Origin: Polyodon spathula
Lineage: Eukaryota; Chordata; Actinopteri; Acipenseriformes; Polyodontidae
DNA: 64,000 nucleotides
Assembly (NCBI RefSeq): GCF_017654505.1
Contig: NC_054538.1
Location: forward strand, 63,099,678-63,163,677
Direction: 5' to 3'
Shown here: in pieces, positions 11,669 through 23,531 of the stretch
How the letters are laid out: each line of letters begins with the position of its first letter
Numbering within the stretch: position 1 is the stretch's first letter
Translations under genes and position numbers: made by a program
Notes under the pieces: generated by a model
What the model was told of the DNA's origin: nothing
What the model saw: only the letters and a program-made list of their open reading frames with translations
The model's database searches: none

Positions 11669-12524
11669 TACTTTTGCCTTTTAAAATCACTGGAACTCTT
11701 ATTTTGGCTTTTGAGCTCATAGCATGCTTCAGTACTAAATTACACCTATGTGACCCTCTAAAGTTTTTATTGTATTCAAATTAGGGTGGAACTACTTAGA
11801 ACATAAACTAATTTATCCTATTAAACTGTTTTATTCCTATATAACTACCCCAATATTACACATAAATTGCCACTTAAACTGCAGTGCATATTGAATTTTT
11901 GTTAACTGACAAATACAGTAGTATAGTGGGCTAATTAAATACTGTAGACCTGGTTTATCAGGCTCATAAACATTTGTGCAAGGGCCAGTGAGCAAGTACT
12001 GTATATACAGTGTAAACCAAATGGGAATCCACATACCTAGAGTGATTATAGCTCTGGATATAGCTGCATAAAGTAAATAAAAGTAAATATGCCCTGCTGT
12101 TTGCTGAGCTATACACTACACACACTGCAATACCAAATGGTGCACGACTGATTTTAAACACAATCTACTGTTTATTTTAATTGTTTGAGAATATACTTTG
12201 AATGCACTAGAAACCATGTTAAAATAATTAAATAGGTAAATAAATAATGTATACTGAATATACATTACTTTTGCACGACACAAACATTAACACAGTATAT
12301 TGGATTGCTGGGTAAAATCAATTTCTAGACATGCATAATGTTTACTTCTTAAACATTTGGTTTACAGTGCGTACATAATATGTTGCATTTAGCCTGAGAG
12401 AAGGAAAAAGTAATACTATTTCTCTCTATATAGAATCCTAGCATGCCTCTTAAAATAGAAGCTACAACTTTGATAAAACTAGAGGAAAACAAAAGTGTAA
12501 AAGGCATCAAATTACAAATGGTTA

Positions 12525-12525
<1 letters not shown>

Positions 12526-12580
<55 letters not shown>
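12526..12580. repeat. (ATT)n microsatellite
   Basis: About 18 tandem TTA/ATT trinucleotides. Confidence 0.97.
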
Positions 12581-12581
<1 letters not shown>

Positions 12582-12968
12582 TAAATATAGCTTACATCAT
12601 CAAATCCTGACAGGAATTTCTAAGAAGCATCATTTTAATTTAATTGGACTAAATCTGATGCTGTGCTCAGTGCTGAGTTCATTTCAAGGCAATGTCTTAC
12701 ATTTTGCCTGTGATGTTGCTTTAGTGATAAGTGCAAAGATTGATGGGCATCTAATACATTATTGAATAAAACATGTTCTGGGGATTAACAGTCCTATCAT
12801 ATCTGCCTTACAATCCCAGAGTCTTTTTTCTTTTTTTCTGTGTTTGCCACTTAAGATTAGGAATGCTCAAATAAACCTCTTCAATTTAAATGGTCATTAT
12901 GCTATAGTATCAATCCATTATTTATAATTAATACTTATATATTAGTCTTGACACACTTGCTTTTTCTT

Positions 12969-12993
12969 GGGGGGGGGGGGGGGGGGGGGGGTC

Positions 12994-13050
<57 letters not shown>

Positions 13051-13066
13051 CTGGGGGGGGCTTGGG
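12969..13066 (+). repeat. About 100-bp near-pure G tract
   Basis: G runs broken only by TCTT, CT and CTT. Strong G-quadruplex potential, and also a classic site of sequencing or assembly error, so the stated length should be treated with caution. Confidence 0.9.
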
Positions 13067-15248
13067 CAGTTAAAACGTAGTCCCTCAAACCTGTGGTATT
13101 ATTTGGCAGTCAGCAAGCTGCAACTGCAAACCAAGCTTGTCTGTATTTGGCAGTTGGACATGATCGAACCACACAGGGCTCCAAGCCTCAGGGTCATACT
13201 AGCTCTGCAACCACTCAAAAAACATAGACATTAAGGTGTACTGGCTGTACAATTTCCAGAGCTGATGGGAGAGTGTGTCTTAGCTAAATCATCATAGTTT
13301 GTTTTCTTCACCACAAAGGATTACCACAGTGAGTGTTTATTGTAATGATGTTATCTGCTACCAATCTTTAGATTGGTTCTCATAACAGCAAAAGTAATAT
13401 ATTGTGTTTATTTAAATAAGAAAACAAAAAGTTGTTCAGGATGGACAGAAAATTCAAACTACATTTTACTTTTAATAGTAATATTGTGGATCTCTCAGCT
13501 ACTATAACAATAAATGACAATGTCTGTTTAGCTATTGGCAAAATACAATAAATCCTACAAGAAATAAAGATAAATATAAAAACCTTTAAAATGTTGTGGT
13601 GCAGTACAAAAAAAGTTTATCTTCTTTTTTTACCATTAAGAAGTATTGATCAGTCACTACTATTGGCCACAAATTTAGAAATGCTTTTTGAAACAAAAAA
13701 GGAATTCTTAACTATTTTTTACAAGGAACACATGCTTTAAGCAACATATATGTATATCTAGCCATAAGATTACAGCTACAACAGAATAAATATGCCATAT
13801 TCAGGGCTGGAACTGTCTTAATGATTCTGTAACTCATAAGTCTCATGAAAAAAATGGTTGCTACATGAATGGGTATTTACCTTTTGTTTTCAATTGTACT
13901 AAAACCCCCTTGGTTTTTAAATAACTCTCAAGCATGGCTTACAGCACTACTTTCTGCAACACATTAAATAATTTTGAATATGTAATTACTGGAACTGTAC
14001 AAGTGTTTCTTGAATATTCATAGCACTCACTTACAGCCTGGTCCAGTTGCTGTCATTTCTGTATAAAGTTCGAAAATTGCTGAATTTGATTCAGTGGGTA
14101 CATTGGCCTATTACAAAATGAATTACATACCGTATATCTCTTAAGAGCACCAACTAAGGTGTAACAAATATAACAAATCCTGTTAAGTAAGATTCTATAG
14201 GCTTTCTAAAATATCACCATACTCACTGAACAAAAAAAAAAAAAAAAACATTAAAAGCTTAAATACAGCTATATGTTAAACAACAGGGGTCTATTTAGTT
14301 AATCTAAACAGTGACACATTATATACTACCACTATTCAGATAATTAATGCAGGAAAATAAAACATCTAATAGTGCAAGTGAGTCTGTAGTGTATGGCTGT
14401 ATTTGAAATATACTACAAGCCAGGATGTATCCTGGTTATCTGTTCACACAGTGCGGCACTCATTTCAACCAGAGCAGCAGCATTGTTGCAGGAGTGAGCA
14501 TGACCTGGATACAATGTTTAGAAGAAATATTCTCTTGAGAAAAAAGGAATCCCCTAGTTGATTTACCTATGCTGTGTAAATAAAAATATCAAAACAATCA
14601 GGATTATGCTATGATACGGACAACACACGACACAACAAAATAAACACAGCAGGGTGCTGTTACACTTTCACTAATCCATTCTTGTTGTTTAGGTGTACTT
14701 TTTATTTTGTTTCAGTCATTACACCCTGCTGACTTTTTAACACACCCCCCCCCTTCCCCTGTGACACTCTGCCTCTAGTGGCACAGGTTAATTGCTACAC
14801 TACAGCATTCAAGATGTTCTTCGAGGCTAGACATGATTCTAAGAATCTACTGAGGCTGCAGGGGTGCTTTTAAGAATCAGAGTTTAAAAGTCACCAGGAT
14901 ATGATGGCTGAAACAGAAAATGATACAAAGTGAAACAACAAGAAGAATACATTAGATAACCCTGACATTAGATAACCCTGACATTTCACCGCCATACAGA
15001 ATTTCTCTAAGATGTGATCACCAATACAAAGAGTAAATAACATTCACTGATAAACATTTACATGCATGCATTGCCTACACCACTCTAAATAATACACGAC
15101 AGTCTTCAGTTAGAGAGACACGTGAAAGTCGTAGCAAAAAGCAAATAAAAATTGTTTGAATTTTTTTTAGCACTTTTTGTACATTATTTTAAATAAACAG
15201 TGATCTTGGTTACTGTCAGTAAAACCTTAGCTGCATTTTTTTATCCTT
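13067..15248. other. No gene seen
   Basis: No coding similarity. Small items only: an A run near 14231-14248, a short C run near 14744, and a 15-bp direct duplication (TAGATAACCCTGACA type) near 14953-14983. Confidence 0.55.
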
Positions 15249-15936
15249 TGTGAGAGGGTGTGGGAAATTCACTGAACACAGGAGTCAGAAAGTTTATTTG
15301 AAACACCACTCTTATGCCGCGGCCCAAATACTGACAACAGTAAGTGGGTAGATCTTAGAGGTTACCAACAATGGCAGGAATGGACACAGTCTGGGCTGCA
15401 CTCACAGGTGCTGAAAATAGTAGTCCATAAACAAACGGCGAAAACAAAAAGGAAAATAAAACACAGGAACAAAACTACAAATAAAAGGTGCTGCTCCTTG
15501 CAGCGTCCCTCAGCCTCCACTCTCGGCACGGCTCGGGTTTCAGAGATACTTTGTTGATCCCTCACTAAGACTCAGTGGGTTGACCAGTATTCCCACTCGG
15601 GTACGTAATAAAATAATAGGTATTGACTTTCTTCCTCAGCCAGGCTTGCTTGCCCCATTTCCTTCCAGACACTGGTGATCTGTTTTTATGTTTGGTACTC
15701 CAGGTTTCCAATACCAGCTCCTGCTGTTGTTTCTCCTAGAAGGGCAAGAACGAAGGAACAGCAAAGTGTCCCCCAAAACCCGCGTCCCGACCACTCAGAG
15801 AGAGAGGCGACACACCCTCACCCAACCTCTGTGTCATCAACATGATTGACAGGTGGATCCCATGGGGGTCCCGATCCCCCCCCCCCCGCAGAATCATGCA
15901 TGCACCTAATAGCCATCACAGGCCTCTCCTATCACA
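15249..15936 (-). mobile_element. Solo LTR, minus strand
   Basis: Ends are inverse of one another: the plus strand starts TGTGAGAGGG and finishes CCTATCACA, so on the minus strand the LTR runs TGTGATAGG...CCCTCTCACA (TG...CA). Flanks are TCCTT and CCCTT, a 5-bp target duplication with one mismatch. A minus-strand AATAAA lies near the 3' end (plus-strand TTTATTT near 15294-15300), where an LTR polyadenylation signal belongs. There is no internal gag/pol sequence and no second LTR, so this is the product of LTR-LTR recombination. The 688-bp length and 5-bp duplication fit Gypsy or retrovirus-like elements; the lineage cannot be set from the LTR alone. A C-homopolymer sits in it at about 15877-15889. 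Confidence 0.78.
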
Positions 15937-16307
15937 CCCTTGTATACTTCGTATTGTAAACAGTCACAGAGTTAACTATATGCTACATATTGGCTGTCCA
16001 TTTTTATTAATAACACTTTAAGTTCATTATTAACTATCCTAAATCACCAAGTAGTATGTCAATATTTAAAAGAAATTGATTTTGAAACACACTAATATAC
16101 TTATGTTTAGTTATTGCATAATTACTGTTGTGCATTTCTATGTTTATGTCAGTGGTACTCACTTGTGCATCATTCAATCTATTCCAGTCCTGGGTGTTCA
16201 GATCATTTATTTAATTATATGTCCTGAAATAACAGAAATTCCCAAATTCATAGTAATAATGGAAGGCTAGTGTTGGTAATTAACTTCTAAGAAATGCATG
16301 TATTCAT

Positions 16308-16340
16308 CAGGGCTTCCCAACCCTGGTCCTGGGGATCCCA
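16308..16340 (+). repeat. Dispersed-repeat end resembling a hAT terminus
   Basis: Starts CAGGGCTTCCCAACCCTGGT and continues CCTGGGGATCCCA. A close relative (TTCTCAACCCTGGTTCTGAG) occurs at about 47203. Such CAGxGxTTCxCAACCCTGG sequences end non-autonomous hAT-like repeats in fish. No partner end was found nearby. Confidence 0.45.
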
Positions 16341-16715
16341 TCGTGGGAATTTAAACAGTTTGTTAATGATAACTCCAGTGTTAATGAACAAATCGGTATA
16401 TAGCATTGATTTTGGCATTTTCAAGTGGTTGTTATACCTATGCCGTTATTAAATAATTGTGCTTATGTGATTTTCGAAATTATGTTGCTGTCTTAACAAG
16501 CAGTGCTTCTTGTGGCTATTTCTTTTGTTTGCGAGGGAATTTAAAAGACAATCTGGTCAATTGTCATAATTTATCAGGAGTAAATCTGCACTTGGAAAAG
16601 GAGTGTTTTAATTAATATAAAAATTTTAAAAAGTATATAACTAAGCTTAAAACAGTATTTAAGTTCTTTGGTGTTAAAAAAAAAAAAAAAAAAAATTGAA
16701 TAAACAACCTACAGT

Positions 16716-18093
16716 ATGGCTTTGCTGGGAGTGGCAGCAGTTGCAGCACCAGAAGCAGCAAATGTAATTTTACAGCTTGAGTGTGCACCTAAGATTGACA
16801 GACCCTGGCTGCGAGGTCGACAATACAGAGAGAGGGTGTACAGGACCAGGGTTAATTTCTTATATTTACCAGATGACGATCTAAAAACTTGCACCTTGAT
16901 AGGGCAGCTATTGTCGACTTCTGTCAGACTCTGCGGGAGGACCTTGAATTGCCTACGAAAATGGGCCATGCCGTACCTCCCATATGAAGGTGTTGGCAGC
17001 ATTAGCCTTCTGTGTCTCTGGGTGATTTCACAGGGCCACACATGACTTGATAAAGAGGGTTAACAATTGTATCAGTATCCCACTTAATCAGGAGCAGCTA
17101 CAAAATATTAGAAGGGAGTTTTATGACATTGCTGGGTTTCCCAGAGTAATGGGAGCCATCCATTGCACACACGTTGCACGCAAATCACCACAGCACCATG
17201 CACATGTGAACAGGAAGGGGTTCCATTCACTAAACATGCAGGTGAGTTGTGATGCATCCTATAACATCTGGAACATATGTGCAAATTTCCCTGGCTGTTG
17301 TCATGACTTACATTTTGACACAATCCGCTGTGTTTAATCATTTCAGAGACTCAATATGCCAAATGGCATATTGTAGGTCAGTATTATAAGACTACCTAGA
17401 TAATTCAATATTTGTGAAAATATTTTAGCCTTTTCTATACTTATGAATGAGATGTATTCGTTTGTTGTAACCACTTGTAACCTTACGGAATGTTTGTTGT
17501 ATTGCTAAAATGATATACCGTTATCTGCACCCAGTGCAATGTTACTACTAAATGCAATTGCAGCGTATCTCTGGATACGTACATTATATGACAACTGACC
17601 TCTACTGTAAATTTTAATTATACAAATAAAAACTTAAGAGTAAAAAATTAAATATTGGTACAGAAAATGACATACTAGATATTACAACAAAGTTACCTTA
17701 CAGGTGATTGCGGATTTGGAATGGGTCCTCGGCTTTTAACACCTGTATCTAATCCATACATGAACGAAGAACAGGCGTACAATAAGGCACATATGAACAC
17801 TAGAAGTGTGATCGAGCTGACCTTTTAGTTTTCTAAAAATGAGGTTTCGGTGCCTCAACAAATCAGGGGGTGTGTTTTAATAAGACCCTCAAATTGTGGC
17901 TAGGATCTTCATAGCGTGTTGTATCCTGCACAGCATATACGTCGGAGATTGCTGGGCAACCAATAAATGCTCGACGCACTTGAGGAAGATGAGGAGGAAG
18001 AAGCGCCTCAACTTGAACCATTAGAGCCACCTCAAAATATTCCTCCCGGGGAAGCCGCCAGGGCCAAAGTTGTCAGGCCTAAACGTTTTTTTT
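16716..18093 (+). pseudogene. PIF/Harbinger (HARBI1-like) transposase pseudogene
   Basis: The protein can be followed through several frames. It opens MALLGVAAVAAPEAANVI, then RQYRERVYRTRVNFLYLPDD and LDRAAIVDFCQTLREDLELP (one frame over). A lost segment follows, then HDLIKRVNN, FPRVMGAIHCTHVARKSP, NRKGFHSLNMQVSCDA and NFPGCCHDLHF. The last third (17703-18093) reads GDCGFGMGPRLLTPVSNPY, YNKAHMNTRSVIE, MRFRCLNKSGGVF, ARIFIACCILHSIY and an acidic tail EEDEEEEAPQLEP. In HARBI1-like nucleases the first catalytic Asp is in the AIDCTHV block; here it is His (GAT to CAT). The second Asp (CCHD) and the Glu (SVIE) remain. A segment between about 17377 (GTCAGT) and 17703 (TTACCTTACAG) interrupts the protein and looks like the ancestral intron. 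Frameshifts, stops and the missing Asp make it inactive. Terminal repeats were not convincingly found. Confidence 0.88.
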
Positions 18094-19560
18094 AAATATA
18101 CATGTTGTCAGCTGGTTGTCAAGAGATTCTTGTGCAAGACCTTTTTTTTTTCTTCGCTGGCAGGAAATAACTTGTGCATTCAGTGTGCAGATTACAGGGA
18201 GAGAAAGGCAGCGTGACACTAAAGAAACACATTCAAATAACCAGGAGCACAGAGAAACCCTAACCACTCAGGTACCTTATTTCTAATTAGATTAAATCAT
18301 CTTACTCTGTATTTCTTGACGTTCGTTAGTCTGAATTTGATAATTGGAGTCACTATGGAGGACAGGTTTACCACTGTTCCTTGCCGTTCATGTCTGAGCT
18401 ACTCTAAATTCCACTGTGCAAAAGTTTTTTTTTTTTTTTTTTGTAAAGGGCTTAGAATAATTATTATGCAATGCAAAACCTTGTTACCCGACTACTTTTA
18501 AACGTCTTGCCCCCTCCCGAGTTTATTCTGTAGACGCTCATGTACATGTATAATAACTATCAATTACAAATACAGATAATGAAATGGTCGGTCCAAAAGA
18601 AATGCACCATCTTAAAAAGTTCCAGTGTTCAAGTTACTTTTAAAATCTTATAGCTAACTTGAAATCTGCAACTATTGGACAGCTGAAAACATGTAAAAAG
18701 GCTAACTAGGCAAAGATTTAGTTCAGTTAGGGGTTTAGTTAAGTAATTGAGAGCTCAGTTGAATGGAAACCAGAAGACACATGGGGCCTCATTTACTAAA
18801 GGATCTTATGCAATAACACACATGTTATCCGAGGATACGGCGCGTACTAGATAATCCCGTATTTATCAAGCACGATAAAGCGCGGTTTAAAGCATAAAAC
18901 GTCAGTTAGCATGCACGCCTTAAAAACAACACAGTGAATACATTAGCATCTGCTGAATATGCAAAATGCATGGTGATGTATTCAAATGATGTGGCATGAG
19001 AGCAATAATGAGGCTAATGATATTCAGACGATATTTACTATACTGTGCTAACCGTGACGCACACCTTAAATTGCATGCTAGATTTCACTGATGGAAAGCA
19101 GATGTTACGAAACGAGATCCGTTTTAGCTGTCTGTCAGTACAAGGTACAGGTATACGTATGTACGATACTACACATCCGAAACTGTAAATAAGTAAGACT
19201 ATTTTTAAAATAAATGCGTTTATATACCAAAACGCACATATACCAACCGACTGCATAAAATAAATAAAGAAAAACAACTTTTGAAAAGAAATGCGTCTAT
19301 ATATAGGTATATTATGATTAAGTAAAACTGTACAAACAAAATATGTAACAGGACGTTGAAAATAAATGTGTTAATGTAGCCTATAGACATAAAAAGCATG
19401 CAAAAGCTTACTATGCAAACAAGAAAAAAAAAGGTCATTACTATGCAAACGAAAATAAAAGACATAATTGAAACACTGTAATATAAATAAATAGAGGAAA
19501 TTGGATCAGATAAATCAGATACCTGCATACAGTGTTCTTTTTTTCTCCCCACGATTTGGG
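18094..19560. other. No gene seen; possible Harbinger-like end at 18783
   Basis: GGGGCCTCATTTACTAAAGG at 18783-18802 resembles the ends of Harbinger-type or similar short DNA transposons, but no inverted partner (TTAGTAAATGAGGCCCC) was found. Otherwise AT-rich with no coding similarity; the minus-strand open frames at 19.0-19.6 kb are hydrophobic by AT composition only. Confidence 0.4.
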
Positions 19561-19563
19561 CAC

Positions 19564-19722
19564 AGGTGACAGTTTAGGACAGTTCAGGCTCACAACCCAT
19601 GCTTTCTGGTATGTTTTACCTGTCTCAGGTACCATTCTTTCCTTTAAGACACAGGACTACACTTACAAGAATGCGTTGGATTGTGAGTTGAAAAGCCAGA
19701 ACTGTCCCAAACTGTCCCACTG
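19564..19722. repeat. Foldback (inverted) repeat
   Basis: The left arm GTGACAGTTTAGGACAGTTC + AGGCTCACAACCCA (from about 19567) is the imperfect inverse of the right arm, whose reverse complement reads GGGACAGTTTGGGACAGTTC + TGGC...CTCACAATCCA. The arms are 35-45 bp and enclose about 75 bp. Could be a small MITE or a hairpin-forming transcript; no target duplication was identified. Confidence 0.6.
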
Positions 19723-20284
19723 AACACTGAGCCATTTGGTCGCCTTATTAAAACTGGCACTGGGGTTGCTACCTTCTGCATACCTGCATTTACTTCTGTA
19801 CAAATAATTCAGTACCTTCACAGCATAACAGATTTGCACTGTTCTGTACAAAATGATTCTTTGTCTAGCTACAATTGATTATACAATAGGCTATGTACAG
19901 TATAGTTACTCTTAGTTATTGTTACCTGTGCATTTCTTGCAATTGGTGTCTGTGAGGTCCATGTTTTAAAACATGTGAACGGCATTTCAATGTACAGAAA
20001 CCCGTTGATTGCTGAAATATGCCACCTCGTCTAAATGCCAGCTCCATACTTCGTTGTATTCACAGTTTCATTAATGTAGCCTAAGGGCTGCAGACTGATC
20101 TAATCAATGATGAATAATAAAAAAAAAAGAAAAGGTTGCTATGCTGTATAAGTGAAATGCTTTTTATACATACTGTACAGCCATGATGGTGTGTCTATAG
20201 GATTGTTTATAACTTTGTATTTATTTATTTTTGCGATCCTGCCTTTCAAACACCATTATAGAGTATTTAATACATATATTTAAT

Positions 20285-20328
20285 AAAAGTCAAGAACTGA
20301 CAACTGCGTATCTCAGTTCTTGACTTTT
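20285..20328. repeat. Perfect 16-bp hairpin with 12-nt loop
   Basis: AAAAGTCAAGAACTGA (20285-20300) is the exact inverse of TCAGTTCTTGACTTTT (20313-20328). It is not linked to a recognised gene. Confidence 0.9.
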
Positions 20329-20624
20329 CGGGAGAATACTGCTAACAAACTCTCTTGGAATTGAGAGGAGCATCCTGCTAAGGCAATGCTATTGTTATAC
20401 TGTCTCTTCTCGGGGGCTCTTGGAACCTCCAGCTCTAGGTGTCACTAGTTGCTTCAGTCAGAGTATATTCTTTAGATCACAAAAGCAAGATGCTGGAGCA
20501 AGGCTCAAGAAACACTACAGTGTAATTGTTTAAACCAGTCAAAGCACCAGTGCCAAACAATAGTATTTGCAGAGGCATTTTTTTAAAATAGTATAACATT
20601 TATGTGGTTTACCAAGCAGCTAAA

Positions 20625-20625
<1 letters not shown>

Positions 20626-20674
<49 letters not shown>
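20626..20674. repeat. (ATT)n microsatellite
   Basis: About 16 tandem ATT units. Confidence 0.97.
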
Positions 20675-20749
20675 GCTTCCAAACTGGCTTGGGAAGTCTA
20701 TTGTTATTGTAAAGATTTTTTTTATTTTTATTGTAATTTTTCCTCCCAA

Positions 20750-21310
20750 AACTTTAAACTGCTCCTGTTTGCACACAGTTTAACCAATGAACATAAAACT
20801 AGGCAGGTATCATCCCATCTAGATTACTGTTCTGATCCTGCATAAACCAAGATGGCAGCCTGACTCATTTTTTTAAGAAATCTTTCAAAATCTTCTTTTG
20901 GGAACCGGTGAACTGAGTGATCTGAAACTTCACATATGTCATCAGCAACCAAACCCTCTTCAAGTTTGTGAAGCAGAAGTTGCTGCGTTAATTTTACTAT
21001 CAAAAATATCAAACTGCTTCTGTTTGCAAACCATTTAACCAAGTAACTCATAACTTGGTAGGAGTCATCCTGGGGACAATGGAATTCAAATATGGCAAAA
21101 CTGTGTTCTTTTGTAAAACAAGATGGCGGCCAGACCTATGCTTCGTTCTTAAATTTAAAACGGCTTCAGCTGAACACAGCTTAGTTGAATAATTCCAAAG
21201 TTGACAAGCATCATCCCTTTGTCAATACCACTGACTTTTTCAAAAATGGTGTTTGTGTGTAAACCAATATGGCCATTTGACGCATTTCTTTAAAAACCTA
21301 TCAAAATGTA
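20750..21310 (+). repeat. Degenerate tandem repeat, about four units of 120-150 bp
   Basis: Related blocks start near 20757 (AAACTGCTCCTGTTTGCACA), 20887 (AAATCTTCTTTTGGGAACCG), 21008 (AAACTGCTTCTGTTTGCAAA) and 21157 (AAACGGCTTCAGCTGAACAC). Each is followed by an AACCAATxAACxxAAAACT-like stretch and then a TCATCC-like core. Three also share a later AACCAAGATGGCxGCC block (20846, 21116, 21261). The units are strongly diverged, so the array is old. I recall similar degenerate arrays being scattered through many animal genomes, but cannot name the family. Confidence 0.6.
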
Positions 21311-21466
21311 AAACTAGCTTATAACTCCTTACAGTGCACATAGGGTTATGGTTACTATACAACACGTTTAGGAACCCATGTATGCTCTATTAAAAAATGA
21401 CCTTGATCATGACCTTTGACCTCTCCTTAAGGTTAAATGTAAAATTAGCTTATAATTCCTTACAGC
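21305..21466 (+). repeat. Two copies of a 30-bp block flanking a nuclear-receptor-like cluster
   Basis: AAATGTAAAACTAGCTTATA + ACTCCTTACAG near 21306 recurs near 21434 as AAATGTAAAATTAGCTTATA + ATTCCTTACAG, about 129 bp apart. Between them lies a run of TGACCT half sites. Confidence 0.7.
21410..21422 (-). promoter_or_regulatory. Perfect DR1 nuclear-receptor motif (sequence match only)
   Basis: TGACCTTTGACCT is the inverse of AGGTCA-A-AGGTCA, the DR1 site of HNF4, COUP-TF and PPAR/RXR receptors. A further TGACCT half site lies at 21398-21403. Because it sits inside a repeat-rich tract with no nearby gene, a regulatory role is only a possibility. Confidence 0.35.
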
Positions 21467-21469
21467 AAG

Positions 21470-23437
21470 ATTAATATTTAATGCAGTATAGTTTACAGTA
21501 AGTGCAAATAATACTACCAAAATACAATATGAAATAGTCTGAAACAAGTTAGGATTACAACAAGTTATATCTACATTGACATATTAGCAGTGCTTTGAAA
21601 GAGGGGTAGATCAAGAAATCTACCAGTGTGGTCTAAACAGGTAGATTTTGAGGAGGTGCTGGAAGGAAGTGAGAGATGGAGCATTGCTACTTGTTTCCTT
21701 TCACCAATTTTGTAAGTAAAGCAAAAAAAAAACTTGCTGAGATCAGCAGAAGGGAATTTGACCAGTGAAACAACTGTGATAAACAGGAATCACTTCAAAG
21801 CACACATAATGCCCTTCCTTAATATGAAGTGTACTACTACACTACAAGCAACTACGACAGCACAAGAACAGCTGATATTAATACATGGAATAAATCTGGA
21901 GTGAATCTTCCATTTCTGTGTTACAGACCAAACAGTAAAACACGGTTTTGCAGGACTCATTTTTCGAAAAGGGCAATATTGCCATCTAATGGTTATGACT
22001 AGCTGAGGCACTAATGAAAATGAGTCTTGGACAACAACCAACTCTGTAGGAACTCGCAGATAATAATCAGTTTCTCTGGGCTTGCAAAACTGGCTCATTA
22101 AGTGTGCTTTTTAACAGAAAATATTGGAAGCGATTAAGCCTGCATTACTGAGTGGGCATGAAATGGCTAACCTCCGGCCACCCACAGCTCCTCGGTGTCT
22201 GGCGCCGTTTTATGCATGTGGTGTAATGTCTTTACCCGAAACACTGTTTATCCATCACCTGCCTATTTATCTCTTTGCATTTGGCAGCTATATCAATCAA
22301 TGTTAAACTGTCACACAGGGTTATTTTTCTTTTAAATAACATTAAATGCTCAAGGCATAAACAGTAAAGTTGCAACTTATCATTTGAATCGATAATTCTG
22401 GAGTTCCCTGGCGGTCTTGGTCAGATGTGGAACATGTTTGCTGGTTGTCAGCCCTCACCTTTTAAGAAAGATTATAATTATCATGGAGAAGTAGCTAATG
22501 GCACAGAAGCACATTTTTAGCTGATAAACATTTTGTATTATGTCTTTAGAAACAATTACTTTTATGTTTCAGAATAATAGTATTGTACATTTATAAAAGT
22601 CAGGTTCTTCCATTCTATCATTCCAGTGCCCTTACATTTTAAAGCACTGCCCAGCCATAAAGTTGGAAAGAATTTCTGCCTTGGCCCTGAGCCAATAAAC
22701 CTTTCTTTGTGCAAACAAGTTTTCTTCATTCAGCCTCAGCATTAAACTAAGTACAGATAGAGGAATGTCAGATCTTTTTAGTCCTGAATTGCAAAGCAGC
22801 CTTTGGGTTTCTGCAAAGTCTGTCAGTCTAATTTTGATTGGGAGGCATGGATACTGGTTTCCCATAGTAATCCACATGCATTTCTCTGCGCACAAATGAC
22901 TATTGAACTGTTTGGGTTTCAGCCTCTCTTCTGCAAGAAACAGCAGCAACATATATTTGCATTTGATGTGTATCTCATAATTTTGCCTCGTTATGCCAAT
23001 ATGTAGAATAATGCATATTACACAAAGCAAGTACTGTATTGAACATCAAAATACATCATTACTTTAAGAAGCATTTTAGGTAACTCTTAATCCAAAACAA
23101 TTGCATTAAAAATAGTAAAACAGGCATATTGTATGGATCTTTTTTTAATAATCTTAACTGCCAAGGATCTTGATACTACAGCTATTTAATGTAAACCTGC
23201 TTTATTGAGGACCTTTATCATGATATTTGTCTTGTGTTTAGTTGTATTGTAGAGAGTTTATATACCACCCCTGGAGCAATACTGTCTGCAATATTTAAGG
23301 CCACCATTGTTTATATCAGCAAACTATATAATATATACAAAATATATGAAAATTATTATAGCACAGCAAAAATTATATTCTGTAGCTAGTGAAAGGCTTT
23401 CCTATACAAACTGTCAACGGTACATACACACACACGG

Positions 23438-23440
<3 letters not shown>
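21470..23440. other. No gene seen; some high-complexity sequence
   Basis: No protein family motifs. The 132-codon minus-strand frame at 22632-23030 has no recognisable features. The stretch about 22330-22520 is compositionally even and repeat-free, so it is a candidate for conserved non-coding DNA if alignment with relatives shows it. Confidence 0.4.

Positions 23441-23442
<2 letters not shown>

Positions 23443-23528
<86 letters not shown>
23443..23528. repeat. (AT)n microsatellite, two blocks
   Basis: Two (TA)n blocks separated by a short ACTTT interruption. Confidence 0.97.

Positions 23529-23531
<3 letters not shown>

Noticed and set aside
12969..13066. Telomere-like or origin sequence
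   Set aside because: No TTAGGG periodicity; essentially homopolymeric G.
14769..14784. CTCF site at CTGCCTCTAGTGGCAC
   Set aside because: One base short of the core consensus spacing.
22632..23030. 132-codon minus-strand open frame as a gene
   Set aside because: No recognisable motifs and no promoter, splice or codon-bias signal.
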